64,000 bases of DNA from Allomuricauda ruestringensis DSM 13258 (GTDB lineage: Bacteria; Bacteroidota; Bacteroidia; Flavobacteriales; Flavobacteriaceae): contig NC_015945.1 of assembly GCF_000224085.1 (NCBI RefSeq), positions 1-64,000 on the forward strand, given 5' to 3'. Below, in pieces: positions 45,154 through 53,049 of this stretch; the stretch's first letter is position 1; every line of letters starts with the position of its first letter. A program made the position numbers and the translations under genes. Under the pieces are notes generated by a model that made no database searches, was not told where the DNA came from, and worked only from the letters and a program-made list of their open reading frames with translations.

Positions 45154-45969
45154 TTATCCTTCTCTATGAATTTCGACTTGATGTGGGTATGGGATTTCGA
45201 TTCCAGCCTTGTCTAGGGCTAGCTTGCAATTCTCATGGGTTGCAAAATACACATCCCAATAATCATCTGGCTCACAAAAAGGCCTTACCGCAAAATTCAC
45301 GGAGCTATCTCCCAGTTCCAATACATTTACCGAAGGAGCAGGGTCTTTTAGCACCTTTGGATTGGATGTCAACACCTCCAACAATACTTCTTTGGTCTTT
45401 TTGATATCCTCACCGTAGCCCACTCCTATTACGGTATCGACACGCATTTTACCCTCTGCGGTATAGTTGATAATGTTCCCGTTCGCCATGGCACCATTGG
45501 GAACAATGGCCAGCCTGTTTTGCGGGGTTACCAACTTTGTGGTAAAGATTTCAATCCCCTTTACTTTTCCCAAAACACCTTGGGCCTCAATCAAATCGCC
45601 AATTTTATAAGGCTTAAATATCATAATCAACACACCTCCTGCAAAATTGGAAAGTGAACCCTGCAAAGCCAGCCCAACAGCAAGACCTGCAGCGGCAATC
45701 AAGGCTGCAAATGTGGTGACATCGACCCCCAAACGGGAAATAACTATAATGATCAGGAATATTTTTAATGCCCATGAAAAGAGATTCAAGAGAAATGTCT
45801 GAAGAGATTGATCATACTTGCTTTTGGACATCACCTTACGCGTACCCTTTATTACCTTTTTCACTACCCACATACCGATAATGTAGATAACAAGTGCCGT
45901 AATCAGTTTTGGGCCGAATTCTTTGGCCAGTTCAATACCATAGTCAAACCATTCTTGTGCTTTTTCCAT
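45154..45969 (-). CDS. mscS: Small-conductance mechanosensitive channel (MscS family)
   Basis: MscS opens under membrane tension to release solutes during hypo-osmotic shock. The 271-aa protein has three transmembrane helices (about 18-36, 60-80, 87-110). The pore helix TM3 is glycine/alanine-rich (LIAAAGLAVGLALQGSLSNFAGG), followed by the beta domain (GDLIEAQGVLGKVKGIEIF) and the C-terminal alpha-beta domain. Length is close to E. coli MscS (286 aa). Monocistronic. Confidence 0.94.
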   Translation of the reverse strand: MEKAQEWFDYGIELAKEFGPKLITALVIYIIGMWVVKKVIKGTRKVMSKSKYDQSLQTFLLNLFSWALKIFLIIIVISRLGVDVTTFAALIAAAGLAVGLALQGSLSNFAGGVLIMIFKPYKIGDLIEAQGVLGKVKGIEIFTTKLVTPQNRLAIVPNGAMANGNIINYTAEGKMRVDTVIGVGYGEDIKKTKEVLLEVLTSNPKVLKDPAPSVNVLELGDSSVNFAVRPFCEPDDYWDVYFATHENCKLALDKAGIEIPYPHQVEIHREG

Positions 45970-46043
45970 TATGCTAGAGTTTTGTTAGTGTTCTTATTAT
46001 GAGACACTAAGATACTAAACCAGGTCACGCTTTTGATTTTCCT

Positions 46044-46073
46044 AAAAAGAAAAAGGGCGACAAATGCCACCCT
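46044..46073 (-). terminator. Terminator of the sigma-factor/DUF4252 operon
   Basis: On the minus strand AGGG...CCCT encloses a small partly paired loop (46054-46073), followed by TTTTTCTTTT. Confidence 0.6.
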
Positions 46074-46098
46074 CCTTCGAAATTTATGATGATTGGTC

Positions 46099-46638
46099 TT
46101 AGCCTTTTAGAAAATCTCCAATCTCACCAAGCCCTTCTCCTTTGTAATCGGATTTTTGTATGGCTTGCATTAATTGAATGATATGTGCGGGATTCATATC
46201 CTTACCAAGTACTCGTACTAAGGCAAAGCCTTTATCTTCACTGTCCCCATAAATAATTACTTCATCAATGGCATCCTCATCTCCCAAATATTTGATGACT
46301 CCCTTGCCATATTTTGAATTGATCTTCATGAGCTCCACAAATTGATCGCCCTTTAAAATCTCGCGTACTTTTTTCTTCTCAACCTCATACTCCGCTTCAT
46401 TATCGGCATTCTTTTTAAAGGCCAACAAATTGAATTTACGAAGTGATTCAATTGCTTCTTTCTGGGTTGGGTTCAAATCTTCCTCGTTTAGCTTTAAGAT
46501 ACTTGCAGGAACATCTATGGACAAAAAGTTTGGGTTCTCCGAATTGTCCACATAATACTCTTGCAGGCTTTGCTGCGAAGCACACGAAGCCAGAAGCACT
46601 GCTCCGGCCACCAATATGGTTTTAATAATATGTTTCAT
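46099..46638 (-). CDS. DUF4252 lipoprotein
   Basis: The 179-aa protein has a lipoprotein signal ending at a Cys in VLLASC and a DUF4252 domain (FLSIDVPASILKLNEEDLN, SEDKGFALVRVLGKDMNP, HIIQLMQAIQKSDYKGEGL). Function is unknown. It is the last gene of the sigma-factor operon and a distant paralogue of the preceding DUF4252 gene, which has a normal signal peptide. Confidence 0.83.
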   Translation of the reverse strand: MKHIIKTILVAGAVLLASCASQQSLQEYYVDNSENPNFLSIDVPASILKLNEEDLNPTQKEAIESLRKFNLLAFKKNADNEAEYEVEKKKVREILKGDQFVELMKINSKYGKGVIKYLGDEDAIDEVIIYGDSEDKGFALVRVLGKDMNPAHIIQLMQAIQKSDYKGEGLGEIGDFLKG

Positions 46639-46751
46639 CTGTTCTTTTTTTTGATTGATTTTATATGCTGATAATCAGTTGACAATAATTGGTTGGAGCT
46701 TGTTGCGTTTTGTTACAGTATCCAACCGATTATTGCCAACCGATGTCTTAA

Positions 46752-47291
46752 TTAATTCTTTTTACTTGCCTCGTTGAGTTCTTCCGGTAAGTTCATTTTT
46801 TTGGTCAATGAACCGATTTTGTTCAAGTCAATATCACCGGTAAGTGATAAAATTACAGTCTCGAACTTTCTGCCATCGGCCTCAACGTTCTTCATACCTG
46901 TCACGAACATGAGCAGTTCGCTCACATGATCCGCATCCTTGCCCTCTTTAATATAGAACTTGACATTGGCGTCTTTGTCCTTTACCCTCATCAACTCTTC
47001 CATTTTGGAAGATTTTAGGTAACTATCCACGGAAGATTTCATATCATCTCCAATTTTCTTGTTTTCAGTTGTGAAAACCTTTAGGCTTTTTAAGCTACTG
47101 GCAATATCCATAAAGTCTTGTGCTTCTGGATCATCTACCTCTACATCAATCTTTGCCAATAGATTGAACATGCTTTTGTTCACCACTACGGATGTTACAT
47201 CGTCCAGATCCTCAAATTTGTCAAAAAGGGATTGTGAAAATCCGGCCAAAGGCACTAATGCCATTACTACGATTAAAATATACTTTTTCAT
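46752..47291 (-). CDS. DUF4252 exported protein
   Basis: The 179-aa protein has a cleavable signal (KKYILIVVMALVPLAGFSQ) and a DUF4252 domain with DVTSVVVNKSMFNLLAKIDV, MRVKDKDANVKFYIKEG and HVSELLMFVTGM. Probably periplasmic. Next to an ECF sigma factor and a membrane protein in the order sigma-TM protein-DUF4252-DUF4252, a layout repeated in flavobacteria. The role may be in an envelope response, but that is inferred from context alone. Confidence 0.83.
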   Translation of the reverse strand: MKKYILIVVMALVPLAGFSQSLFDKFEDLDDVTSVVVNKSMFNLLAKIDVEVDDPEAQDFMDIASSLKSLKVFTTENKKIGDDMKSSVDSYLKSSKMEELMRVKDKDANVKFYIKEGKDADHVSELLMFVTGMKNVEADGRKFETVILSLTGDIDLNKIGSLTKKMNLPEELNEASKKN

Positions 47292-47302
47292 CTTTTCGTT
47301 TT

Positions 47303-47737
47303 TTAATTGTTGTTGTAAATTTTCTCTTTTGCTTCTTCGAACTCTTTTAGATAGGCCACCTTTTCTGTTCCTCGGCCAAAATTTTCCGCTAAGAGTTCAA
47401 ACGCTTTTTTGGTTTCTTCGTAGGCATACTCTGCCTTTTCTTGTTCCAAACGCTTAGTTTCTTGGTACTGATTACCAAAATAAATGCCAAAGGTGAGAAC
47501 TACTGCCGCTGCAACGGATAGCCACTTGTAATAGTTTACTCTAGGTTTTAATGGTACCTGCTTGGTATACTTTTCTTCCTTGGCCATGGAAAAGTAGTTG
47601 AACATAGGTTTGTACTGTTCCAAATGAGGCGCTACCTCTTCTTGTGAAAAATACTCCCTGAGTGCTCTTTCTTCATCCACTGTGGCAGTGGCCTCGAAAT
47701 ACTTCTCCAATATTTTTTCTATGTTACCCAATTCCAT
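47303..47737 (-). CDS. Single-span membrane protein, possible anti-sigma factor
   Basis: The 144-aa protein has a cytoplasmic helical N-terminal part (1-72: NIEKILEKYFEATATVDEER, REYFSQEEVAPHLEQYKPMF), one transmembrane helix (about 74-90, WLSVAAAVVLTFGIYFG) and a charged periplasmic helix. Its start overlaps the sigma gene by 14 bases. Position and topology fit an anti-sigma factor, but the zinc-binding HxxxCxxC motif of ZAS-type anti-sigmas is absent. The assignment is by context. Confidence 0.65.
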   Translation of the reverse strand: MELGNIEKILEKYFEATATVDEERALREYFSQEEVAPHLEQYKPMFNYFSMAKEEKYTKQVPLKPRVNYYKWLSVAAAVVLTFGIYFGNQYQETKRLEQEKAEYAYEETKKAFELLAENFGRGTEKVAYLKEFEEAKEKIYNNN

Positions 47738-48233
47738 AGTTATGTTTTTTTATTAATTCTTCCCTTACTGTTTTTCTCGCCCTCGACAGTGTTACGCGCA
47801 CTGCTGTTGGTTTCATGTCCATGAGTTCGCATATCTCATCGAACTCGTATTGCTCTACATCCCGTAGCTGCAATATCATTTTTTGTTGTTCTGGCAGGTC
47901 TTCCATAATCCGTTCCATCCAACTTACGCTGTCCTCGGCCTCCATTTGCTTTTGTAAGGAGGTATTTTCGTCACTGTAGTTGCTATGAACCAATTTTAGG
48001 TTTCCTGCTTGCTTGGACTTTAACCGGTCCAAACAAAAGTTTTTGGTCATGGTCATGGCAAAGGCCTCAACATTTTTGTACTTTGACATGGACTCGTTCT
48101 TTGACCATAGCTTCAACAAAATTTCTTGAGTGGCGTCTTCCGCTTCTTCGCGAGAGACCAACAGGCGTTTTGCGAGCCTGTATAGTTTGTCTTGAAAGGG
48201 CAAAACCACATTTAAGAATTCTGTTTGTTTCAT
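47724..48233 (-). CDS. ECF-type RNA polymerase sigma factor
   Basis: The 169-aa protein has sigma-70 region 2 (AKRLLVSREEAEDATQEILL, LWSKNESMSKYKNVEAFAM) and region 4 (LPEQQKMILQLRDVEQYEFD, VRVTLSRARKTVREEL), with no region 1.1 or 3. It heads an operon with a membrane protein and two DUF4252 genes. The upstream region contains a palindrome CGATA-CA-TATCG at 48286-48297, which may be regulatory. Autoregulation is likely for this class but not shown. Confidence 0.92.
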   Translation of the reverse strand: MKQTEFLNVVLPFQDKLYRLAKRLLVSREEAEDATQEILLKLWSKNESMSKYKNVEAFAMTMTKNFCLDRLKSKQAGNLKLVHSNYSDENTSLQKQMEAEDSVSWMERIMEDLPEQQKMILQLRDVEQYEFDEICELMDMKPTAVRVTLSRARKTVREELIKKHNYGIG

Positions 48234-48402
48234 TTGGTTGTCTTAGTTGCTTTTGTGTCTTTCTTATCGACCTACACTATCACGACGATACATATCGAAA
48301 ATTGTTACAAAAAATTTGCAATCTCCTTATATAAAGGTATTTTGCAAGGCAAATTTGCATGATTGTTCATGTAATTTTACTCAATTCAACCTACACCTCA
48401 GA

Positions 48403-48410
48403 TAAATTTG
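48403..48410 (+). promoter_or_regulatory. -7 promoter box of the S41 protease gene
   Basis: TAAATTTG matches TAnnTTTG, 36 bases before the chosen ATG at 48447. It makes the TTG at 48420 an unlikely start. Confidence 0.5.
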
Positions 48411-48446
48411 GAATAAAATTTGAGTAAATTCATTAAAAATAAAGCT

Positions 48447-49946
48447 ATGAAAAAGTATTTCTTCCTGTTTTTAGGATTGTCTTTCGTGTTTTTATCCTGT
48501 AGTGATGACGATGGAATCAAAAACGGACCTACCCCCGACCCCGACCCGAGTGCAGATGTTGCAGCCCAAGATTTTATGTGGAAAGCCATGAACCTCTGGT
48601 ATTTTTGGCAAGCTGATGTTCCAGACCTTGCTAATGACAGGTTTGCGACCAACGCAGAATACACTGCTTTTTTGAAGAATAATTCTGATCCTGAAAATTT
48701 TTATTATAGCATTTGTAACAGACACGAAGAAATTTATGGCGAGGAAACTGCCATAGACCGATTTAGTTTTGCCAATGAAGATTATACCGAGTTAGTAAAC
48801 AGTCTCTCGGGCATATCCCAAAGCAACGGCTTGGAATTTAGATTATCTTATATTGGAAATACCAATGATGTTTTTGGGTACGTTTTATATGTTTGGCCCG
48901 ATTCCGATGCATCTACGAAGGATATTCAACGAGGTGATTTTTTTACCAGAGTTGATGGTATCCAACTGACAGGCAGCAACTATATCGACTTACTTTTTGG
49001 TGACAACAGTACTTATACACTCGGAATGGCAACCGTAACCGATAACACAATTTCTGACAGTGACAAAGAAGTTTCGCTTTCCAAAATAGAAAATCAAGTT
49101 GAAAATCCTATTCTGGTTGCAAAAACATTAGATGTAAACGGTACAAAGGTCGCCTACTTAATGTACAATAGATTTTTGAGCAGTTTTAATGAAGATTTGA
49201 ACAATACCTTTGCTAAATTTAAGACCGATGGCGCCACCGAACTGGTTTTGGACATGCGTTATAATCCAGGTGGCTCAGTAAACACCTCGCGCCTTTTGGC
49301 CAGTATGATATATGGCACAAATACAAGTGATGTTTATATTAGACAACGATGGAACGCTAAGATACAAGCCGAGTTTTCCGATGAATCCCTGACTGACTAC
49401 TTCGCAAATTCTACGGGAGCGAGTGCCATTAACTCTTTAAACTTGAGCAGAATATTTGTGATTGCCACAGGTGATTCCGCTTCGGCAAGTGAATTGGTGA
49501 TGAACGGACTGGATCCATATATCGATGTAATCCATATTGGTGAGACTACGCGAGGAAAAAACGAATTTTCCATTACGCTGGTTGACGATATTGATAACTC
49601 TTTCATTTATAATAGCGACCGTGAAGGCAACATCAACTCACAAAACTCTTGGGGGTTACAACCTTTGGTTGGTAGAAATGAGAATGCAGATGGATTTTAT
49701 GACTACACCAGCGGCTTAAGCCCCGACATTGAACTAGCTGAAGACTTGACCAACTTTGGTGTGCTAGGAGATGTAAACGAGCCGCTTTTGGCCCGAGCCA
49801 TAGAAGAAATCTCTGGAGTATCTGCCAAAATCAACTTTACTGTAGAAATGCCTGCGGAATCTTTTACATCTTCAAGATTACATACTCCATTAAAGGATAA
49901 TATGTTTTTGGACAAACCTCTTCCTACAAATTTTGAGTTGGAATAA
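48447..49946 (+). CDS. S41-family (tail-specific-like) protease lipoprotein
   Basis: Starting at 48447, the 499-aa protein has a lipoprotein signal ending at Cys18 (LSFVFLSC) and an acidic linker. A PDZ-like segment (about 150-195; DASTKDIQRGDFFTRVDGIQ) precedes an S41 catalytic domain: ELVLDMRYNPGGSVNTSRLL, Ser in ATGDSASASELVMNGL and Lys in TTRGKNEFS, the Ser-Lys dyad. It probably faces the periplasm or cell surface. Divergent from the sigma operon and possibly related to the envelope response. Confidence 0.9.
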   Translation: MKKYFFLFLGLSFVFLSCSDDDGIKNGPTPDPDPSADVAAQDFMWKAMNLWYFWQADVPDLANDRFATNAEYTAFLKNNSDPENFYYSICNRHEEIYGEETAIDRFSFANEDYTELVNSLSGISQSNGLEFRLSYIGNTNDVFGYVLYVWPDSDASTKDIQRGDFFTRVDGIQLTGSNYIDLLFGDNSTYTLGMATVTDNTISDSDKEVSLSKIENQVENPILVAKTLDVNGTKVAYLMYNRFLSSFNEDLNNTFAKFKTDGATELVLDMRYNPGGSVNTSRLLASMIYGTNTSDVYIRQRWNAKIQAEFSDESLTDYFANSTGASAINSLNLSRIFVIATGDSASASELVMNGLDPYIDVIHIGETTRGKNEFSITLVDDIDNSFIYNSDREGNINSQNSWGLQPLVGRNENADGFYDYTSGLSPDIELAEDLTNFGVLGDVNEPLLARAIEEISGVSAKINFTVEMPAESFTSSRLHTPLKDNMFLDKPLPTNFELE

Positions 49947-50013
49947 AAAAACCTGTTTAAAAAAACACCTAAACCTTTATTGGATGCATAACACAGAACC
50001 CATAGCCCTGCGA

Positions 50014-50032
50014 CCCTGAAACAAGTTCAGGG
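50014..50032. repeat. Extragenic hairpin
   Basis: CCCTGAA-acaag-TTCAGGG is a perfect 7-bp stem in the gap between the convergent S41 and menB genes, next to GGCATGACGAG. It belongs to the palindromic-word class seen elsewhere and could act as a terminator, but no T-run follows directly. Confidence 0.4.
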
Positions 50033-50095
50033 CAAGCAGTTTTTGGCATGACGAGTAATTAATTGCAAACAGTTTATCGTTGATTGCATATTGAT

Positions 50096-50938
50096 TTATG
50101 GGATCCACTTATCCTTGCCAAAATCGGGCTTGCGCTTTTCCAAAAACGCATTGCGGCCCTCCTTGGCCTCATCGGTCATGTAAGCCAAACGAGTGGCCTC
50201 TCCTGCAAACACTTGCTGTCCCACCATACCGTCATCGGTGAGGTTCATGGCAAATTTTAGCATTTTTATGGAGGTTGGTGACTTGGCCAAGACTTCCTGT
50301 GCCCATTGGTAGGCAGTGTCCTCCAATTCCTTGTGCGGAATTACGGCATTCACCATACCCATTTCGTAGGCTTCTTGAGCAGAATAGTTTCTTCCCAAAA
50401 AGAAGATTTCCCGCGCTTTTTTTTGCCCCACCATTTTAGCAAGATAGGCCGAGCCGTAGCCACCATCAAAACTGGTAACATCGGCATCGGTTTGTTTAAA
50501 AATGGCATGCTCTTTACTGGCCAGCGTCATATCGCACACCACATGTAGGCTATGCCCCCCTCCAACAGCCCATCCGGGCACTACGGCAATCACCACTTTG
50601 GGCATAAAACGAATCAAACGTTGTACCTCTAAAATATTTAAACGGTGATATCCATCGTCGCCAACGTAGCCTTTATGTCCACGTGCTTTTTGGTCTCCGC
50701 CACTACAGAAGGCCCATTTACCATCCTTGGACGAAGGCCCTTCACCAGAAAGTAGCACAACCCCAATAGAGGTATCCTCTTGGGCATCGTAAAATGCTTT
50801 GTAAAGTTCGCTTGTGGTTTTTGGACGGAACGCATTGCGTATATCCGGACGGTTAAAGGCGATGCGTGCCACGCCATTACATTTTTTATAGGTAATATCC
50901 TCGAATTCCATGGCGGTCTGCCAGTTGGGTGATTCCAT
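50096..50938 (-). CDS. menB: 1,4-dihydroxy-2-naphthoyl-CoA synthase
   Basis: MenB closes the naphthoquinone ring from o-succinylbenzoyl-CoA in menaquinone synthesis. The start at 50938 (MESPNWQTAMEFEDITYKK) gives 280 aa, the family length. A short open extension upstream is not family-like. Crotonase-fold motifs: FCSGGDQKARGHKGYVG, AVVPGWAVGGGHSLHVVCD and TDADVTSFDGGYGSAYLAK. No other men genes are adjacent. Confidence 0.97.
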   Translation of the reverse strand: MESPNWQTAMEFEDITYKKCNGVARIAFNRPDIRNAFRPKTTSELYKAFYDAQEDTSIGVVLLSGEGPSSKDGKWAFCSGGDQKARGHKGYVGDDGYHRLNILEVQRLIRFMPKVVIAVVPGWAVGGGHSLHVVCDMTLASKEHAIFKQTDADVTSFDGGYGSAYLAKMVGQKKAREIFFLGRNYSAQEAYEMGMVNAVIPHKELEDTAYQWAQEVLAKSPTSIKMLKFAMNLTDDGMVGQQVFAGEATRLAYMTDEAKEGRNAFLEKRKPDFGKDKWIP

Positions 50939-51135
50939 AATAAACTTTTTATACCACAAATAACGGAAATTCTACGTTATTGTCATTGAGAAGTGCCTCC
51001 AGAGCTTGTTGTGGGGCAAAACCTGGCATGATCAAAAATTTGTTGCCTTTTGGACATCCTTTTTACTTAAGGGCAAACCACAACATAACAGTAATTTTAC
51101 TTATGTAACTTTACTTTTTCACAAAGGCTTTGTTC

Positions 51136-51723
51136 ATGAAAAAAATACCTTACAATTCATTTTTTGACCACCTGAACCAATATGTACCCGTTTCGAAAAA
51201 AGAGTTTGGCGATATTTTATCGTATTTTGACGAACGTTTTTTGGACAAAAAAGAAATAGTGATGCATGCTGGGGGGCCGTGTACCCATATCCACCTTGTG
51301 CTTAACGGCTGTATGCACATGTACTTTATCAATGAAAAAGGTGTGGAACGTACCGTTCAGTTTGCTTTGGAAAATTGGTGGCTCTCAGACTTCTTGGCCT
51401 TTCAGAACAAATCCAACACCGATTTTAACATACAAGCGGTAGAGAATACCCGGATTCTATCCATCAGTTATGAGAAACAAGAACAATTGCTCCATGAATT
51501 CCCCATACTTGAACGTTATTTTAGAACAATCTATCAAATTGCATACGGGGCCTCTCTAAATAAGGTGAAGCACATGTTTGGTTTATCAAAGGAAGAAATA
51601 TACCTCCATTTTACAGAACATTTCCCAGAATTTGCCCAACGCGTGCCCCAATATTTAATTGCTTCTTTTTTGGGATTGACTCCAGAATATGTAAGCGAAA
51701 TACGGGCAAAAAAGCGTTCTTAA
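51136..51723 (+). CDS. Crp/Fnr-family transcriptional regulator
   Basis: The 195-aa protein, starting at the ATG at 51136, has an N-terminal cyclic-nucleotide-binding-like beta barrel (about 25-115; KKEIVMHAGGPCTHIHLVLN) and a C-terminal segment with VPQYLIASFLGLTPEYVSEI forming a winged helix. It lacks the Cys motif of Fnr iron-sulfur sensors, so the signal is unknown. The AhpD-like gene 66 bases downstream is a likely target. An inverted pair GTTGTGG (51008-51014) and CCACAAC (51078-51084) lies upstream. Confidence 0.9.
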   Translation: MKKIPYNSFFDHLNQYVPVSKKEFGDILSYFDERFLDKKEIVMHAGGPCTHIHLVLNGCMHMYFINEKGVERTVQFALENWWLSDFLAFQNKSNTDFNIQAVENTRILSISYEKQEQLLHEFPILERYFRTIYQIAYGASLNKVKHMFGLSKEEIYLHFTEHFPEFAQRVPQYLIASFLGLTPEYVSEIRAKKRS

Positions 51724-51788
51724 ACCCGTTTAAGTTTTCTGTTTATTTCTCGGGATACCTTAGCATCAACATTATAAAAAAGACAATC

Positions 51789-52229
51789 ATGGAAACAAGA
51801 ATTCAAATTGATGCAGCGGAACCATTGGCCTTCAAAGCTATGCTTGGGCTTGAAAATTACATGCAACAAAGCCAGTTGGACAAAATTCACTATGAGTTGA
51901 TAAAAATTAGGGCCTCACAGCTCAACGGGTGTGCGTTCTGCATAAATATGCATGCCAAAGATGCCCTAGCACTGGGCGAAAATCCAAAAAGACTGCTTTT
52001 ATTGGATGCCTGGTGGGACACGGACCTTTTCTCCGAGGAAGAAAGAGTGATTTTAAAAACTACGGAAGAAGTTACCATAGTACATAAAAATGGGCTAAGC
52101 CGAGAAACTTATGAAAAAGCCGTAAAGCTATTCGATGAGCATTATTTTTCGCAGATTATTATGGCCATTGTTACCATAAATGCTTGGAACCGTATTGCAA
52201 TAAGTACCCACAAACCTTTACAAGATTAA
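51789..52229 (+). CDS. Carboxymuconolactone decarboxylase-family (AhpD-like) protein
   Basis: The 146-aa protein has the AhpD core: a Glu in YELIKIRASQLNGC, redox-active pair Cys48 and Cys51 (CAFC) and His55. This points to a thiol-based peroxide detoxification role rather than true decarboxylase activity. It follows a Crp/Fnr-type regulator by 66 bases on the same strand, a frequent pairing in flavobacteria. The substrate is not known. Confidence 0.9.
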   Translation: METRIQIDAAEPLAFKAMLGLENYMQQSQLDKIHYELIKIRASQLNGCAFCINMHAKDALALGENPKRLLLLDAWWDTDLFSEEERVILKTTEEVTIVHKNGLSRETYEKAVKLFDEHYFSQIIMAIVTINAWNRIAISTHKPLQD

Positions 52230-52245
52230 AAAAAGTTATTAATAA

Positions 52246-52299
52246 GTTGATTTCAAGAGGCCCGGTATGGGCCTCTTGAAATCAACTGCCTTCGAGGCA
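52246..52299. repeat. Perfect 18-bp hairpin plus second small hairpin
   Basis: GTTGATTTCAAGAGGCCC (52246-52263) and GGGCCTCTTGAAATCAAC (52269-52286) form a perfect 18-bp stem around the loop GGTAT. TGCCT-TCG-AGGCA follows at 52287-52299. It lies 17 bases after the AhpD-like gene and could terminate transcription, although no T-run follows. It is unusually long for a terminator and may be a mobile extragenic palindrome. Confidence 0.6.
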
Positions 52300-52422
52300 A
52301 GCCCGCGAGGTATTCAAACGAACAAACCTTAACCCATTTCGATACAGAGCATCGGAAAATTAAATCCATTTAATGGGATTAAATCCTATATTAGTGTTCC
52401 ACAATACATCAAAAACTTTGAT

Positions 52423-53010
52423 ATGAGGACCAGGCTTACTTTTTTATTTGTTTTGCTGATACTTTCATGCACATCATGTAAAAACTTTAAAGCAGAAAAA
52501 AATGATTCCGAACCCAAAATCCAAGATTTTAATACCGTTGCCATAAATAATGAGTATCAAATAAAGATTCCCCGTTTCATGAAGGGCACCACTGGATTGA
52601 ATGAAGAAGCTTCCCTACAGTATCAAAGTCTGCTCAAAGAGGCATATCTTCTGGTAATTGATGAACCAAAATCAAGATTTGAAGAAGTATATAGGGATTT
52701 AGAGCAGTACGATGAGCAACTTTCCGTAATACAGAATTACAGGGATGCCAGGTTAAAAATATTATCGAGAACAACTGAAATCAATAGTAAATCCAAACCC
52801 CAATCTTTCAAAATAAACGGTTTGAGTGCAGAATTTATGGAAATTGATGCCAACATTAGTGGTGTCTCCAGTGAAATCTCTTATTTTTTGACCTTTGTTG
52901 AGGGGAGCAATAGGGTTTATATGATTATGGCCTGGACCCTGAAAGACAAAAAAACGGAACATAAAAAAACCTTTAAAACGATTGCCGAATCTTTTGAATT
53001 GATTGATTAG
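52423..53010 (+). CDS. Lipoprotein of unknown function
   Basis: The 195-aa protein has a lipoprotein signal (LTFLFVLLILSCTSC; a Cys at about 17 or 20) followed by an acidic linker and a soluble domain: YQIKIPRFMKGTTGLNEEAS, FEEVYRDLEQYDEQLS, and a C-terminal FVEGSNRVYMIMAWTLKDK. I do not recognise a named family. The strand pattern resembles small PsbP/DUF1795-like modules (a surface or envelope protein that binds small partners), but that is tentative. Monocistronic. Confidence 0.65.
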   Translation: MRTRLTFLFVLLILSCTSCKNFKAEKNDSEPKIQDFNTVAINNEYQIKIPRFMKGTTGLNEEASLQYQSLLKEAYLLVIDEPKSRFEEVYRDLEQYDEQLSVIQNYRDARLKILSRTTEINSKSKPQSFKINGLSAEFMEIDANISGVSSEISYFLTFVEGSNRVYMIMAWTLKDKKTEHKKTFKTIAESFELID

Positions 53011-53049
53011 GAAACCATCTTAAAGGTTTATTGAATATTGGTTCTACTT

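Noticed and set aside
45132..45404. 90-codon plus-strand frame at the 3' end of mscS
   Set aside because: It is antisense to a clear MscS C-terminal domain and has no own signals.
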